Below, piece by piece: positions 31,486 through 40,303 of a stretch of DNA of 64,000 bases (position 1 is the first letter of the stretch; every line of letters begins with the position of its first letter). Source of the stretch: Helicobacter turcicus (GTDB lineage Bacteria; Campylobacterota; Campylobacteria; Campylobacterales; Helicobacteraceae); NCBI RefSeq assembly GCF_019711685.1, contig NZ_JAIGYQ010000001.1, positions 248,001-312,000 on the forward strand, given 5' to 3'. The notes beneath the pieces are model-generated. The model had not been told where the DNA came from and ran no database searches. It saw only the letters and a list, made by a program, of their open reading frames with translations. Made by a program: the position numbers and the translations under genes.

Positions 31486-31698
31486 ATGGTCGGGAATTTT
31501 GCGCTCACGCTTTCAATTTTATGTGGAATCTCACTTCTAATTTTAGTCATTACTGGAATTTCAATTAGCAAAAATAGCTCTAAACTCACAGGCTTTGAGA
31601 AAAAGATTCTATTTTTTGTCGCATTTTTGCTCTGCTTTGGCGCAATTGTTTTGTATATTGTAAGCAATCTTGAACTATTTATTGCCCTGGTTAGCTAG
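31486..31698 (+). CDS. Small membrane protein with two helices
   Basis: A 70-residue protein with two predicted membrane helices: ALTLSILCGISLLILVITGI (residues 6-25) and ILFFVAFLLCFGAIVLYIV (about 41-59). They are separated by a short polar loop SKNSSKLTGFEKK. It has a good ribosome-binding site and its own promoter, so it is likely real. I do not recognise the family. It is convergent with the MATE gene, whose stop lies 30 bp away. Confidence 0.65.
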   Translation: MVGNFALTLSILCGISLLILVITGISISKNSSKLTGFEKKILFFVAFLLCFGAIVLYIVSNLELFIALVS

Positions 31699-31727
31699 GG
31701 TTCAGAGTGGATCTAACTTTTTTAAAC

Positions 31728-33065
31728 TTACACTTTTTGTTTTCTCCAAATTCCACTTTGAAAAATCCTCCAATACACGAGTGCCCGCAAAAATGTCTCC
31801 ACACAAATACAAATATAAATATACTCTACTGCATATCCTAAAGTAGCGATAAAATAGCAAGGCACAACACGTAGCCCCCAAATCATCACACTATTTATAA
31901 ATAACGTAATCTTTGTAATCCCAGCTCCGCGCAACGCACCATCTAAAATGCAAATAAAAGCAAAAGGCACTTGTGAGACTCCAATGGGAATGAGATAACT
32001 TGCACTCGCATTTATGACTTCAATATCTTTACTAAAAAAGCTTGAGAGCTGTGGCGCAAATCCACTCATTACAAGCCCTACAATCCCCATAAAGATTCCA
32101 CCAAGTAGCAATGTATTTAAGGTAGAGTATTTTGCTTCTAAAGGTTTTTTTGCACCAAGATTCTGCCCCATTAATGCCATTGCTGCAATCATAAAACCAA
32201 AGCCGGGCATAAATGCAAAACCTTCAATCCGTGTGGCTATTTGGTATCCAGCTAGTGCATATGTCCCATAAAGTGCAACAAATTTTGTCATAAATAAAAT
32301 CGCAAAAAGCGTAAGAAAGCGCTCTACACCACTTGGAATCCCAATAATAAATGCACGTTTAATATAATCAAAATTAATGCGCCCTCTTAATGCAACAGGA
32401 CTATTCTTATAAACAAGTAGCAACAAAAAGAGTGCTAATGTTTCTAAAAAATTAATAATTAATGTCCCAATAGCCGCTCCAATTACACCAAAAGCAGGAA
32501 TAAAAACAAAGCCAAAAATCAAAATAGATTTAATGCAAGGATTAATGAGTGTAATAATAATTTTGATATAAAAAGGGAATTTTGTAGCTCCAGCAGCAGA
32601 AAATGCAGAAATACTCACCTGTTTAATTAAAAGTAAAGGCACACTACAAAGCACTATCTCTAAATACGCACTTCCGATATTATGCGCTTCGCTAGAGATT
32701 CCAACCCAAGAAAAAAAAAGCTCATAGCCCAAAAAACCTAATGCCATTAGAGGCAGAGAAAAACAAAAAGAAGCAAATGATAAACTAAGCGTAACTTCGT
32801 TTGCACTTCTTTTATCATTTGCTCCTAAAAACCTTGCTACAAGCGCACTATTGCCTACAAAAATAATTGTTGTAAAGGCAAACATTAGCATAATAAAATT
32901 TAAGCTAACCCCAACTGCTACAAGCGCACTTGCTCCAAATGTGCCAATCATCAACAAATCAATACTAAGATTAATAATATCTAAAAGTGAATTTAGCCCA
33001 GATGGAATTGCAATGTTTAAAATCCTACGGCTTCTATCTCTAGAAAAAAAACGCAATCTCTCCAA
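31728..33065 (-). CDS. MATE family multidrug/organic compound exporter
   Basis: A 445-residue polytopic inner-membrane protein with about twelve hydrophobic segments in two similar halves. It has MATE features such as IPSGLNSLLDIINLSIDLLMIG at the N-terminus, GNSALVARFLGANDKRSANE after the second helix and MALMGQNLGAKKPLEAK in the second half. MATE carriers export cationic compounds against Na+ or H+; the substrate is unknown. The start is TTG at 33065 behind CGGAGTAGAAG. It is divergent from the AGCS gene. Confidence 0.92.
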   Translation of the reverse strand: MERLRFFSRDRSRRILNIAIPSGLNSLLDIINLSIDLLMIGTFGASALVAVGVSLNFIMLMFAFTTIIFVGNSALVARFLGANDKRSANEVTLSLSFASFCFSLPLMALGFLGYELFFSWVGISSEAHNIGSAYLEIVLCSVPLLLIKQVSISAFSAAGATKFPFYIKIIITLINPCIKSILIFGFVFIPAFGVIGAAIGTLIINFLETLALFLLLLVYKNSPVALRGRINFDYIKRAFIIGIPSGVERFLTLFAILFMTKFVALYGTYALAGYQIATRIEGFAFMPGFGFMIAAMALMGQNLGAKKPLEAKYSTLNTLLLGGIFMGIVGLVMSGFAPQLSSFFSKDIEVINASASYLIPIGVSQVPFAFICILDGALRGAGITKITLFINSVMIWGLRVVPCYFIATLGYAVEYIYICICVETFLRALVYWRIFQSGIWRKQKV

Positions 33066-33250
33066 TACTTCTACTCCGAAAGTTTAAGGAATCTAAAGCC
33101 TAAATTGTAACAAATTTTAAGAATGTCCAAACAAAGATTTGTTATATTTTAACTCTTATTCATAAACAAACTTTGTTTCATTATTTCTTCTATTGTAATT
33201 TTCTACATAGTATTACTTTTGGATACTGCAATAAAGACATAATGCTTTGC

Positions 33251-33256
33251 TAGAAT
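33251..33256 (+). promoter_or_regulatory. Extended -10 promoter (TTTGC-TAGAAT) of the AGCS gene
   Basis: TAGAAT preceded by TTTGC, 31 bp before the ATG at 33287, with AAGGATAA as ribosome-binding site. No -35 is seen. Confidence 0.5.
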
Positions 33257-33286
33257 TAGACTTCAAATCTTAATATAAGGATAATT

Positions 33287-34687
33287 ATGAATATGTTTTA
33301 TAATCTAGTAGGCGCAACGAGTGGATTTTTATACACCTATTGGCTTGTTTTCGCGCTAATTTTTTGTGGATTGTACTTGACAATTAGAACACGTTTTATT
33401 CAGTTACGTTTTTTAAAAGAAGCATTTTTTGTGCTAAAAGAGCGTAGCAATAAAGAACACATTACACCTTTTGGTGCATTAATGATTTCTACTGCTTCAA
33501 GAGTTGGAATCGGAAATATTGTTGGGGTTTCCGTAGCGATTGCTAGTGGAGGTGCTGGGGCGTTGTTTTGGATGTGGATTACCGCAATTATTGGGGGAGC
33601 TAGTGCTTTTGTGGAATCCACTTTAGCACAAGTGTATAAACGCAAAGATGGAGAACACACTTATAAAGGAGGTCCTGCTTATTACATTGAGAGCGCTTTA
33701 AATTCACGCGCACTTGGCATAATATTTGCAATTTCTTTGATTTTTTGCTTTGCATTTGGATTTAATGGATTACAATCCTATACACTCACTTCTTCGTTTG
33801 AAATTTTTGTAGGAAGCGAAACTTATAATGACAGCCATTTAACGACTTTTGTAGGGCTTGTTCTAGCGGTTTTAGTATCGTTTTTCTTCTTTGGTAGGGG
33901 CAAAAAATCTGCAACCATTTCTTCTATTCTTGTGCCGATTATGGCATTTGGTTATCTTGTGGTAGCACTTTGTGTTATTGGCTTAAATATTGAAAAGATT
34001 CCACTTATTTTTGAAAATGTTTTACAAGAAGCATTTAACTTTAAAGCAATTTTTGGTGGATTTGCTGGAAGTGCTATTGTCATTGGGATTAAACGTGGGT
34101 TGTTTTCTAATGAAGCAGGCATGGGTTCTGCCCCAAATGCGGCTGCAGCAGCACACACTAGCCATCCTGCAAAACAAGGAATGGTGCAAACTTTATCTGT
34201 GTTTATTGACACACTTATTATTTGTTCTGCAAGTGCGTTTATGGTGCTTTGCTCCAACATTGATACAAGCAATCTGCAAGGAATGGCTCTAATACAAGGC
34301 GTAATGCAAGGACATTTTGGGACTTTTGGATTAATGTTTGCGAGTATAGCAATCGTGCTTTTTGCTTTTACTTCATTGATTGGAAATTATTTTTACGCAG
34401 AAGCAAATTTCAAATTCATCACAGAAAATAAGTTTGCTTTGCAGATATTTAGGATTTGTGCTGTGCTAATGGTGTTTATTGGGGCGCAACTTGACTTATC
34501 GCTTGCTTGGGATTTAGCAGATGTGTTTATGGGATTTATGGCGAGCATTAATATTATTGTGATTTTATTTTTAAGTAATATTGCAATCAAGGTTTTAAAA
34601 GATTATGAAGCACAAAGAAAAGCGGGCAACAATCCTGTATTTAAAGCTGAGAATATTGGAATCACAAATACGGAGTTTTGGAAATAA
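33287..34687 (+). CDS. Alanine/glycine:cation symporter (AGCS family)
   Basis: Sodium- or proton-coupled uptake of small neutral amino acids across the inner membrane. The 466 residues contain about ten helices and the family blocks TPFGALMISTASRVGIGNIVGV, MWITAIIGGASAFVESTLAQ, YKGGPAYYIE, FGGFAGSAIVIGIKRGLFSNEAGMGSAPNAAAAA and TSLIGNYFYAE. Length and motif order are normal. It is monocistronic, with an upstream promoter and a strong downstream hairpin. Confidence 0.95.
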   Translation: MNMFYNLVGATSGFLYTYWLVFALIFCGLYLTIRTRFIQLRFLKEAFFVLKERSNKEHITPFGALMISTASRVGIGNIVGVSVAIASGGAGALFWMWITAIIGGASAFVESTLAQVYKRKDGEHTYKGGPAYYIESALNSRALGIIFAISLIFCFAFGFNGLQSYTLTSSFEIFVGSETYNDSHLTTFVGLVLAVLVSFFFFGRGKKSATISSILVPIMAFGYLVVALCVIGLNIEKIPLIFENVLQEAFNFKAIFGGFAGSAIVIGIKRGLFSNEAGMGSAPNAAAAAHTSHPAKQGMVQTLSVFIDTLIICSASAFMVLCSNIDTSNLQGMALIQGVMQGHFGTFGLMFASIAIVLFAFTSLIGNYFYAEANFKFITENKFALQIFRICAVLMVFIGAQLDLSLAWDLADVFMGFMASINIIVILFLSNIAIKVLKDYEAQRKAGNNPVFKAENIGITNTEFWK

Positions 34688-34699
34688 AATTCACTAAGT

Positions 34700-34735
34700 C
34701 TTTGGAATCTTTAAATTCCAAAGTTTAGCTTTATT
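34700..34735 (+). terminator. Rho-independent terminator after the AGCS gene
   Basis: A perfect 9-bp stem, CTTTGGAAT (34700-34708) with ATTCCAAAG (34715-34723), with a 6-base loop, followed by a T-rich run. It begins 13 bp after the stop codon. Confidence 0.8.
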
Positions 34736-34935
34736 TATCGTTATTTTTAGAACTTAACATTTTTCCATAGAAATAAACTCCATTAAATAAACTTTTATTA
34801 ACACTTAAGACAAATTCATTCTAAAAATTTGCATATAGTTACATTATGTAGGCATAAAAATGGCAAAAAAACCAAAAATACAATTCTAAGATAGAGTGAT
34901 TGTTGATAATAAAGATTTATTAGAGTTAAGTTATT

Positions 34936-35022
34936 TGGTGCCGAGGGTCGGAATCGAACCGACACGGGGTTGCCCCCACCAGATTTTGAGTCTGGCGCGT
35001 CTACCAATTTCACCACCCCGGC
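34936..35022 (-). tRNA. tRNA-Leu (anticodon CAA)
   Basis: An 87-nt class II tRNA. The acceptor stem GCCGGGG pairs with CCTCGGC, the anticodon stem-loop is CCAGA-CTCAAAA-TCTGG with CAA at the centre, the long variable arm is TGGGGGCAACCCCG, the T-loop is GGTTCGATTCC, and the CCA end is encoded. It reads UUG leucine codons. A TATAAT lies just upstream. Confidence 0.97.
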
Positions 35023-35035
35023 ATTAAAGAGCGTT

Positions 35036-35041
35036 ATTATA
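35036..35041 (-). promoter_or_regulatory. -10 promoter of tRNA-Leu
   Basis: On the minus strand TATAAT sits 14 bp before the mature 5' end of the tRNA, a typical distance for a stable RNA promoter. Confidence 0.6.
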
Positions 35042-35107
35042 TCCAAGAAAATAGAATATTTAACTTAAAAAGTTTCTAAAAATTAGATTCTATAAAAATC
35101 TTAAAAA

Positions 35108-35323
35108 CTACTGATACGCAAATCCCTTCTCTAGTTTCTCTAAACGTCCTTCTTGTGCTTTTTGTGCTTTTGTCAAGTTTGCAGTAGCAGTGATTTGGTT
35201 TAATAATACCCAAAGACTAAGTGTAGCAAAAAGAATCGTTACTACACAAGCTATGAGTGCGATTTTTACTGCTTTCTTTGCTGTATTTTCTGCTAATTCT
35301 AAAACTTTTTGTTGCTCTTCCAT
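35108..35323 (-). CDS. Small membrane protein (possibly DUF5408 family)
   Basis: A 71-residue protein. An N-terminal amphipathic helix (MEEQQKVLELAENTAKKAVK) leads into one membrane helix (IALIACVVTILFATLSLWVLL, about 21-41), then a charged coil KAQEGRLEKLEKGF. H. pylori has a small membrane protein next to mqo with a similar layout, and I think both belong to DUF5408. Function is unknown. It ends the azlC-to-znuB minus-strand operon, 16 bp after the permease gene. Confidence 0.65.
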   Translation of the reverse strand: MEEQQKVLELAENTAKKAVKIALIACVVTILFATLSLWVLLNQITATANLTKAQKAQEGRLEKLEKGFAYQ

Positions 35324-35339
35324 TTTTATCCTCTAAAAT

Positions 35340-36161
35340 TTAAGCGAATTGTATTTTAGGACTTAAAAAGTGATGATAGAATGCCAACATAAAAGAAAAT
35401 AAAGCTAAGACTATCACTATACTAGCACCCGCTTGCAAATCGTAATAATATGCAATTGCAATTCCACTGAACATTGCAATAAAAGAAATCGCGCTTGCTA
35501 AAAACATCATTTTTGCCAAAGAAGCAGTAAAAATCTCACTACAATACGCAGGAATACTTAAAAGCGCAATGATAAGAATAATTCCTACAGAACGCATAGA
35601 AATCACGACTCCAATAGCAATTAACACCATTAACATAACACCAAAAAAACGTGTGTTAATCCCTTGCAATTGCGTGAATTCATTATCATAAGATAAGCCC
35701 AAAATCACACGATAATTCAGCACCATAAAAACAAGCAAAAACGAGCTAAATCCTGCCATTACCGCAATATCATTTTGTGTTATGCTTAAAATACTTCCAA
35801 ATAAATACCCCATAAAATCTTTACTATATCCCGGAGTAAGCTCTACTAAAATCACTCCTAAAGCCATTCCAAATGCCCATAAAGAACCAATTAGTGCATC
35901 TAAACGTTCTTTAGCATATAGAAGCATATAAGCTAAAATCGCAGCGCAAAACACACTAAACCCTGTTGCTCCAACTAAAATGGGCAACCCAAAAAATGCA
36001 GCAATTCCAACGCCACCATACACACTATGTGCGATTCCACCTGCAACAAAGACCATACGATTTGTAACCACAAGTGTGCCAATAATCCCACAAATAATAC
36101 TTGTAAAAAATGCTCCAATTAGCGCATTTTGCACAAACACATAAGAAAGTGCATTAATCAA
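35340..36161 (-). CDS. znuB: Metal ABC transporter permease (ZnuB/MntB type)
   Basis: An inner-membrane subunit of the ABC-3 family, which imports zinc or manganese. The 273 residues form about eight helices. It has the family motifs FVAGGIAHSVYGGVGIAAFF near the N-terminus, LVELTPGYSKDFMGYLFGSIL and ISMRSVGIILIIALLSIPA. The start is TTG at 36161, inside the end of mqo, with GGAG seven bases upstream. Its ATPase lies on the other side of mqo. No binding-protein gene is in the window, so the metal is uncertain; zinc is the usual assignment. Confidence 0.85.
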   Translation of the reverse strand: MINALSYVFVQNALIGAFFTSIICGIIGTLVVTNRMVFVAGGIAHSVYGGVGIAAFFGLPILVGATGFSVFCAAILAYMLLYAKERLDALIGSLWAFGMALGVILVELTPGYSKDFMGYLFGSILSITQNDIAVMAGFSSFLLVFMVLNYRVILGLSYDNEFTQLQGINTRFFGVMLMVLIAIGVVISMRSVGIILIIALLSIPAYCSEIFTASLAKMMFLASAISFIAMFSGIAIAYYYDLQAGASIVIVLALFSFMLAFYHHFLSPKIQFA

Positions 36162-37509
36162 TTAGCCACTCCAAGCTTTCTTCATTAAGCTCTGTTTTAA
36201 TTCTATCCATTTTGATTTGAGCATTTAAATACTCTGTAATTTCTAGCATATCTATTAAAGCATTACGCATACAACTTGTAGCTCCCGGGCTTGGTGTCAT
36301 ATTAAAGCTAATTCCTTTGCCACTTTTGATCCTTTTTTCTCCTAAAACAAGCTTTTTTTCGTTCTTATCTAAAACTTGCGGACGAATTCCTCCAAAGCCT
36401 TTTGCATAAGTTAAATCCTCCACCCTAATGGATGGGATAATTTTCTTTGCTTCTTGCCAAAAGTATTTTTTCCCAATACCTGGAATCTCATATACGAAAT
36501 TTCTAAGAATGTAATTACGAATTTCCTTATCAGAAAATAAATCCCACATAATTTTTGTTGTCGCACTACCAAACCCAAAAACTTTCATAAAATCTAAATA
36601 TGTTCCACTCTTAAAACGTTCAAGTTTAGGCAACGCAAGAGCTGTTGGACCTAGGCGATTCTTACCTCGTGCAACAACATCAGGATCGCCATGAATTGCA
36701 GCAAAAGGAAGTTTTGGATTTTGCACTGTATAAACTTTGCCCCTTAGTTTGTCTCCGGGTATAAAATAAAAGCTTCCAGAAACAGGCAAACACCCAAGGT
36801 CTAACCCATAACCCATTTGTTGGGCTAAAAATAAAGAGTGCGCACCAGCATCTACAAGCACAAAAGACGCGCTAACAGCTTCCTTTCCTTTAGCATGTAT
36901 TAAATAGCGTCCATCACTTTGTCGCGTGATACTACTTACATGATAGTTAAAAATTACAGAATGCTCACCGCCACAAGATTGTTCAATCATATGTGTTGCC
37001 ACAGAACAAAAATCCATTGCACAAAAACTTTTGCGCATACCAGAACCTACGATATTTTCAGGTCTATCACTACCATCTGCCATTTTTACGACATTTGGTT
37101 CAATTTCTTTTAAAACTTCTTTTGTGAAAAATTCTAAATCAGGATAAATTTCTTTAAATTCCTCGTGACGTTTTTTCATAAACTCTACTTCTTTATCACC
37201 CACACCAATTGCCATTTTTTGATATTCAAAAATACTTTTGTTTTGTAGTTTATGGTACAAGGCATAAGATTCTATAAGCTTTGCTGCGCGCGAAACTTTC
37301 TTCGCTTTTTCAAAAGTGTAGTTTGTCTCAATATCTCCTGCGTGGATTGTTTGGGAATTATTATTTCCACTAGAACTTAGAGTTGCAGGTTGTGCATATT
37401 TTTCTAAAAGCACCACTCTTTTAATGTTTGTATATTGTGTTAAGACATAAAACAACGCACTACCAGAAATCCCTGCCCCAATTATCGCCACATCATAAGA
37501 ATTATTCAT
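36154..37509 (-). CDS. mqo: Malate:quinone oxidoreductase
   Basis: Membrane-associated FAD enzyme that oxidises malate to oxaloacetate and reduces the quinone pool, replacing NAD-dependent malate dehydrogenase in Helicobacter. The N-terminal FAD-binding motif is VAIIGAGISGSALFYVL; SQTIHAGDIETNY follows. The C-terminal part has YAKGFGGIRPQVLD and MTPSPGATSCMRNALID. It has 451 residues. ATG at 37509 overlaps the znuC stop (ATGA), and its end overlaps the znuB start by 8 bp. It is therefore translationally embedded between the two transporter genes. Confidence 0.93.
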   Translation of the reverse strand: MNNSYDVAIIGAGISGSALFYVLTQYTNIKRVVLLEKYAQPATLSSSGNNNSQTIHAGDIETNYTFEKAKKVSRAAKLIESYALYHKLQNKSIFEYQKMAIGVGDKEVEFMKKRHEEFKEIYPDLEFFTKEVLKEIEPNVVKMADGSDRPENIVGSGMRKSFCAMDFCSVATHMIEQSCGGEHSVIFNYHVSSITRQSDGRYLIHAKGKEAVSASFVLVDAGAHSLFLAQQMGYGLDLGCLPVSGSFYFIPGDKLRGKVYTVQNPKLPFAAIHGDPDVVARGKNRLGPTALALPKLERFKSGTYLDFMKVFGFGSATTKIMWDLFSDKEIRNYILRNFVYEIPGIGKKYFWQEAKKIIPSIRVEDLTYAKGFGGIRPQVLDKNEKKLVLGEKRIKSGKGISFNMTPSPGATSCMRNALIDMLEITEYLNAQIKMDRIKTELNEESLEWLID

Positions 37510-38255
37510 TTTTTTTCTCCTATTTTAGAGTGCCATAAGCCCATAAGCATCTCTACCTCACAAAAATGCTCATCAAAACCATTTGTATCACAAGCGGTAT
37601 CTATATTTTTTGGCAAATAATGCACCGTAACTTCTTTATTAACATACAAGACTTTTTTTGCATATCCCAACAAGATAGACACATCATGACTTATCATTAT
37701 TATAGTCTTTTCTTGATTGATTTGCTGCAATAAATGATAAATTTCTTTTTGGCTTTTTGGGTCAATGCTTGCTGTTGGTTCATCTAAAACTAGCAAATTT
37801 GGATTACCGCACAACGCTCTAGCAATCAAAATGCGTTGTCTTTGTCCGCCAGAGAGTTCGCCAATCTTTTTATGTGCAAAAGATTCCATATTAAACTGCG
37901 CTAAAAGTCGCATTGCAGTTTCCTTTGCATTCTTTGACAAGAATCCCCCAAAAAGCCTAGGTTTTAAAAATCCCATCATCACCACTTCAAGTGCGGTTAT
38001 AGGAAAATGACGATTCAAAAAAGTATTTTGCGACACATAACCAATGCGCAGATTTGTATCTCTAATAATCTCTCCGCTACTTGGCTTTAGCAATCCAACT
38101 AAAAGACGAGCTAATGTGCTTTTACCGCCTCCATTTGGACCAATAATCGCCCAAAAATCCCCTTTGGAAATCGTCCAATTCACATTATATAAAATTCTCT
38201 CTTTGGTAAAATAAAATTTAACATTTTTGCATTCAATTATTTTATCTTGCGCCAT
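37506..38255 (-). CDS. znuC: Metal ABC transporter ATP-binding protein (ZnuC type)
   Basis: ATPase subunit for the ZnuB-type permease two genes downstream. Walker A is GPNGGGKST, the Q-loop is GYVSQ, the signature is LSGGQRQR, Walker B is LLVLDEP, and the switch His is in MISHD. Its 249 residues fit the family. The ATG follows the NlpC/P60 lipoprotein gene by 1 bp. It shares the 4-bp ATGA overlap with mqo. Confidence 0.9.
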   Translation of the reverse strand: MAQDKIIECKNVKFYFTKERILYNVNWTISKGDFWAIIGPNGGGKSTLARLLVGLLKPSSGEIIRDTNLRIGYVSQNTFLNRHFPITALEVVMMGFLKPRLFGGFLSKNAKETAMRLLAQFNMESFAHKKIGELSGGQRQRILIARALCGNPNLLVLDEPTASIDPKSQKEIYHLLQQINQEKTIIMISHDVSILLGYAKKVLYVNKEVTVHYLPKNIDTACDTNGFDEHFCEVEMLMGLWHSKIGEKK

Positions 38256-38256
38256 T

Positions 38257-39606
38257 TTATTCGCTCTCTAGCACCTCTTTTGAAAATAGATTCCGCATTC
38301 CATAAAGCCTATGTAGTAGCAAACTATCCTGTTTTATGCCCTTGACATCTTTTCCGACTTCAAGTGAAGTAATCACAATTTTTCCTATGATTTTTCTCCC
38401 TTCTTGTGTTTCATTTTGTAGCGTTCTCAGTCCCCACACATCGTGCAAGACATAAATTTCCCCATTTTTTTCACCCAAGTACAACATAATATGCCCTTTC
38501 ATTCCTAGCAAAGTAGCAAATGGGATCCCGTATTTTTTAATGGATTCTATTTTTTCCTTTGGATTTTGCTTACTAATATCCTTGTACAAAATGCTTTTTT
38601 GCTCCGCATTTTGGTGCATTTGTGCTTGAGAATTTCTCAGGAGGTAGAATCCAAAATTCCCTAAAACATCACGCAACAGCATAGAACAATCTCTGTTTCC
38701 AAACATTCCTCCCCAACCATATTTCTCACCTATTAGATTCTGTGCGAGTCTAGCAACATTCGCACTTGAAAATGCCATAGGAAATTTTACAAAATCATTC
38801 TTATCTAATGCAATTCTAACTGCATGCGCATATCCTCGCCCATCACGCTCGTAAATTTCTGTTTCATACTGCGTTTTTGTACTACCAATTAAAGGCAAAA
38901 GCATTCCAATTCTTGCATTTTCTAAAAACTCATTGTGTGTATTTTTAAGAGAAATATAATCACGCTTTGCTATCAAAAAATCCTTCGTTTTTTTAAGTGT
39001 TTTAATCTGTATATCATTTAGGATTCCAACATCAAGCACACTAACCCAACCGCTCACAAATCCACTCTCTACATATGCCCATGCTTTAGAGCGCGAATAG
39101 TGCGTGATTAACACCGGTGTTCCTAAATAAATATAGGAATTCTGCCAATAATCAAAAGGGAATCCTTCTCCTGCTAACTTTGGATTTAAAAAACGTGGTT
39201 TATTTGTAGGTAGTACGCGTAAATGCGTATTTCTTGTAATAATCGCTGGTTTTTTCACACTAGGAAATGTATCAAAATTAGATTCCAATTCTAGTGCTTG
39301 TATTTCTTCTATGCTATAAGGTTGCAAATTTTCACCAAAGCCTTGCTTGAAATACGCCACCTCTAATCCCCATTTCACATCTTTTGCTTTAAGCTGCGAC
39401 TTCTTATCCCAAGGACTAAAGAAATGTTTTAGATAATCTTGCTTTTTAGATTCCACATTTTCTAAAACTTTGAAATCTTTTACAAACTCTCCTAAATTCT
39501 GTGGGGGTAAATCCAGCACGATTGGTGCTGCTTCTTTTTGCGCACAACCTATGAAAACCAAAAAAAGAAAAACAATAGAGGTAAAAGCAAAAATTCTTTG
39601 TAGCAT
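38257..39606 (-). CDS. NlpC/P60 peptidoglycan hydrolase lipoprotein with SH3 domains
   Basis: A probable outer- or inner-membrane lipoprotein that cleaves peptide stems of peptidoglycan. The signal peptide ends in the lipobox FIGC (FLFLVFIGC-AQ). The middle holds SH3-like segments (for example HLRVLPTNKPRF and RSKAWAYVESGFVSGWVSV). The C-terminal catalytic domain has the Cys in GNRDCSMLLRDV, the His in KGHIMLYLGE and a third polar residue in LHDVWG. I prefer ATG 39606, spaced from GGAG by 6 bases, over a TTG 12 bases upstream. The H. pylori homologue also neighbours mqo. Confidence 0.85.
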   Translation of the reverse strand: MLQRIFAFTSIVFLFLVFIGCAQKEAAPIVLDLPPQNLGEFVKDFKVLENVESKKQDYLKHFFSPWDKKSQLKAKDVKWGLEVAYFKQGFGENLQPYSIEEIQALELESNFDTFPSVKKPAIITRNTHLRVLPTNKPRFLNPKLAGEGFPFDYWQNSYIYLGTPVLITHYSRSKAWAYVESGFVSGWVSVLDVGILNDIQIKTLKKTKDFLIAKRDYISLKNTHNEFLENARIGMLLPLIGSTKTQYETEIYERDGRGYAHAVRIALDKNDFVKFPMAFSSANVARLAQNLIGEKYGWGGMFGNRDCSMLLRDVLGNFGFYLLRNSQAQMHQNAEQKSILYKDISKQNPKEKIESIKKYGIPFATLLGMKGHIMLYLGEKNGEIYVLHDVWGLRTLQNETQEGRKIIGKIVITSLEVGKDVKGIKQDSLLLHRLYGMRNLFSKEVLESE

Positions 39607-39608
39607 TA

Positions 39609-39959
39609 TTATCTCCAAATTTCTGTATATAAATCTTCATCAAAGCCTACAATAACCTTATTTTCACCCTTTTTATACTCTACCACAGGACGTTTAATCA
39701 ATGTTGGTGCTTCTATTAACCATTGCTTAGTTTCATCTTCATCTAAATTCTTATCTTTTAATCCTAGCTTTTTATAAGTTGCCCCCTTACTATTTAGAAG
39801 CTTTGAGAGTGGCACAAATTCCAACCAATATTCAATTAAGCTAAGACTTGGTGCTTCTTTCTTAAAATCCACAAAAATATATTTCACACCTCTAGACTCC
39901 AAAAAAGCCATTGCTTTTTTAACACTTCCACAAGTTTTAATTCCATATAACCTTACCAT
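39609..39959 (-). CDS. ArsC/Spx-family thioredoxin-fold protein
   Basis: A 116-residue protein of the ArsC-like family (YffB branch). The N-terminal strand MVRLYGIKTCGSVKKAMAFL holds a single active-type Cys at residue 10, in CGSV not CxxC, and the C-terminal block has APTLIKRPVVEY. Family members include arsenate reductases and Spx regulators. No ars genes are nearby, so arsenate reduction is not supported. It sits between azlD and the NlpC/P60 gene with 2- to 10-bp gaps. Confidence 0.85.
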   Translation of the reverse strand: MVRLYGIKTCGSVKKAMAFLESRGVKYIFVDFKKEAPSLSLIEYWLEFVPLSKLLNSKGATYKKLGLKDKNLDEDETKQWLIEAPTLIKRPVVEYKKGENKVIVGFDEDLYTEIWR

Positions 39960-39969
39960 TTTAGACTCC

Positions 39970-40302
39970 TTAGAAAAGATTTCTTATAACCATATAAACA
40001 ATCATACCTGCAAACATACTCAAAATCGCATTCCTACTCCACAAAAAACACACCACTACACATGCAATTCCACCAATCTCATACAACCCATAATGTGCAT
40101 TCCAATCCACATCCTTTAAAGTAAAAAACACCAAAAGTGTCATTATAAGTAGAGGCATTGTAAGTTGCAAATAGCGTAAAAGTGGCATATCTTTGCTATT
40201 CCTTAGCATAAAAAAGGGTAAAAAGCGTGTAAGTGCCGTGCCAACTGCCGCTGCTAAAACCGCACCAAAGATATACCAATGGCTTAACTGCTCAAATTCC
40301 AT
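39970..40302 (-). CDS. azlD: Branched-chain amino acid exporter, small subunit (AzlD)
   Basis: A 110-residue membrane protein with about four helices: FGAVLAAAVGTALTRFLPFF, YLQLTMPLLIMTLLVFFTL, LYEIGGIACVVVCFLW and ILSMFAGMIVYMVI. It matches AzlD in length and in the position directly after azlC (1 bp gap). AzlCD export leucine-type amino acids or analogues. Confidence 0.88.
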   Translation of the reverse strand: MEFEQLSHWYIFGAVLAAAVGTALTRFLPFFMLRNSKDMPLLRYLQLTMPLLIMTLLVFFTLKDVDWNAHYGLYEIGGIACVVVCFLWSRNAILSMFAGMIVYMVIRNLF

Positions 40303-40303
40303 G

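Noticed and set aside
34816-35046. A 76-codon minus-strand frame
   Set aside because: It runs through tRNA-Leu(CAA) and is its shadow.
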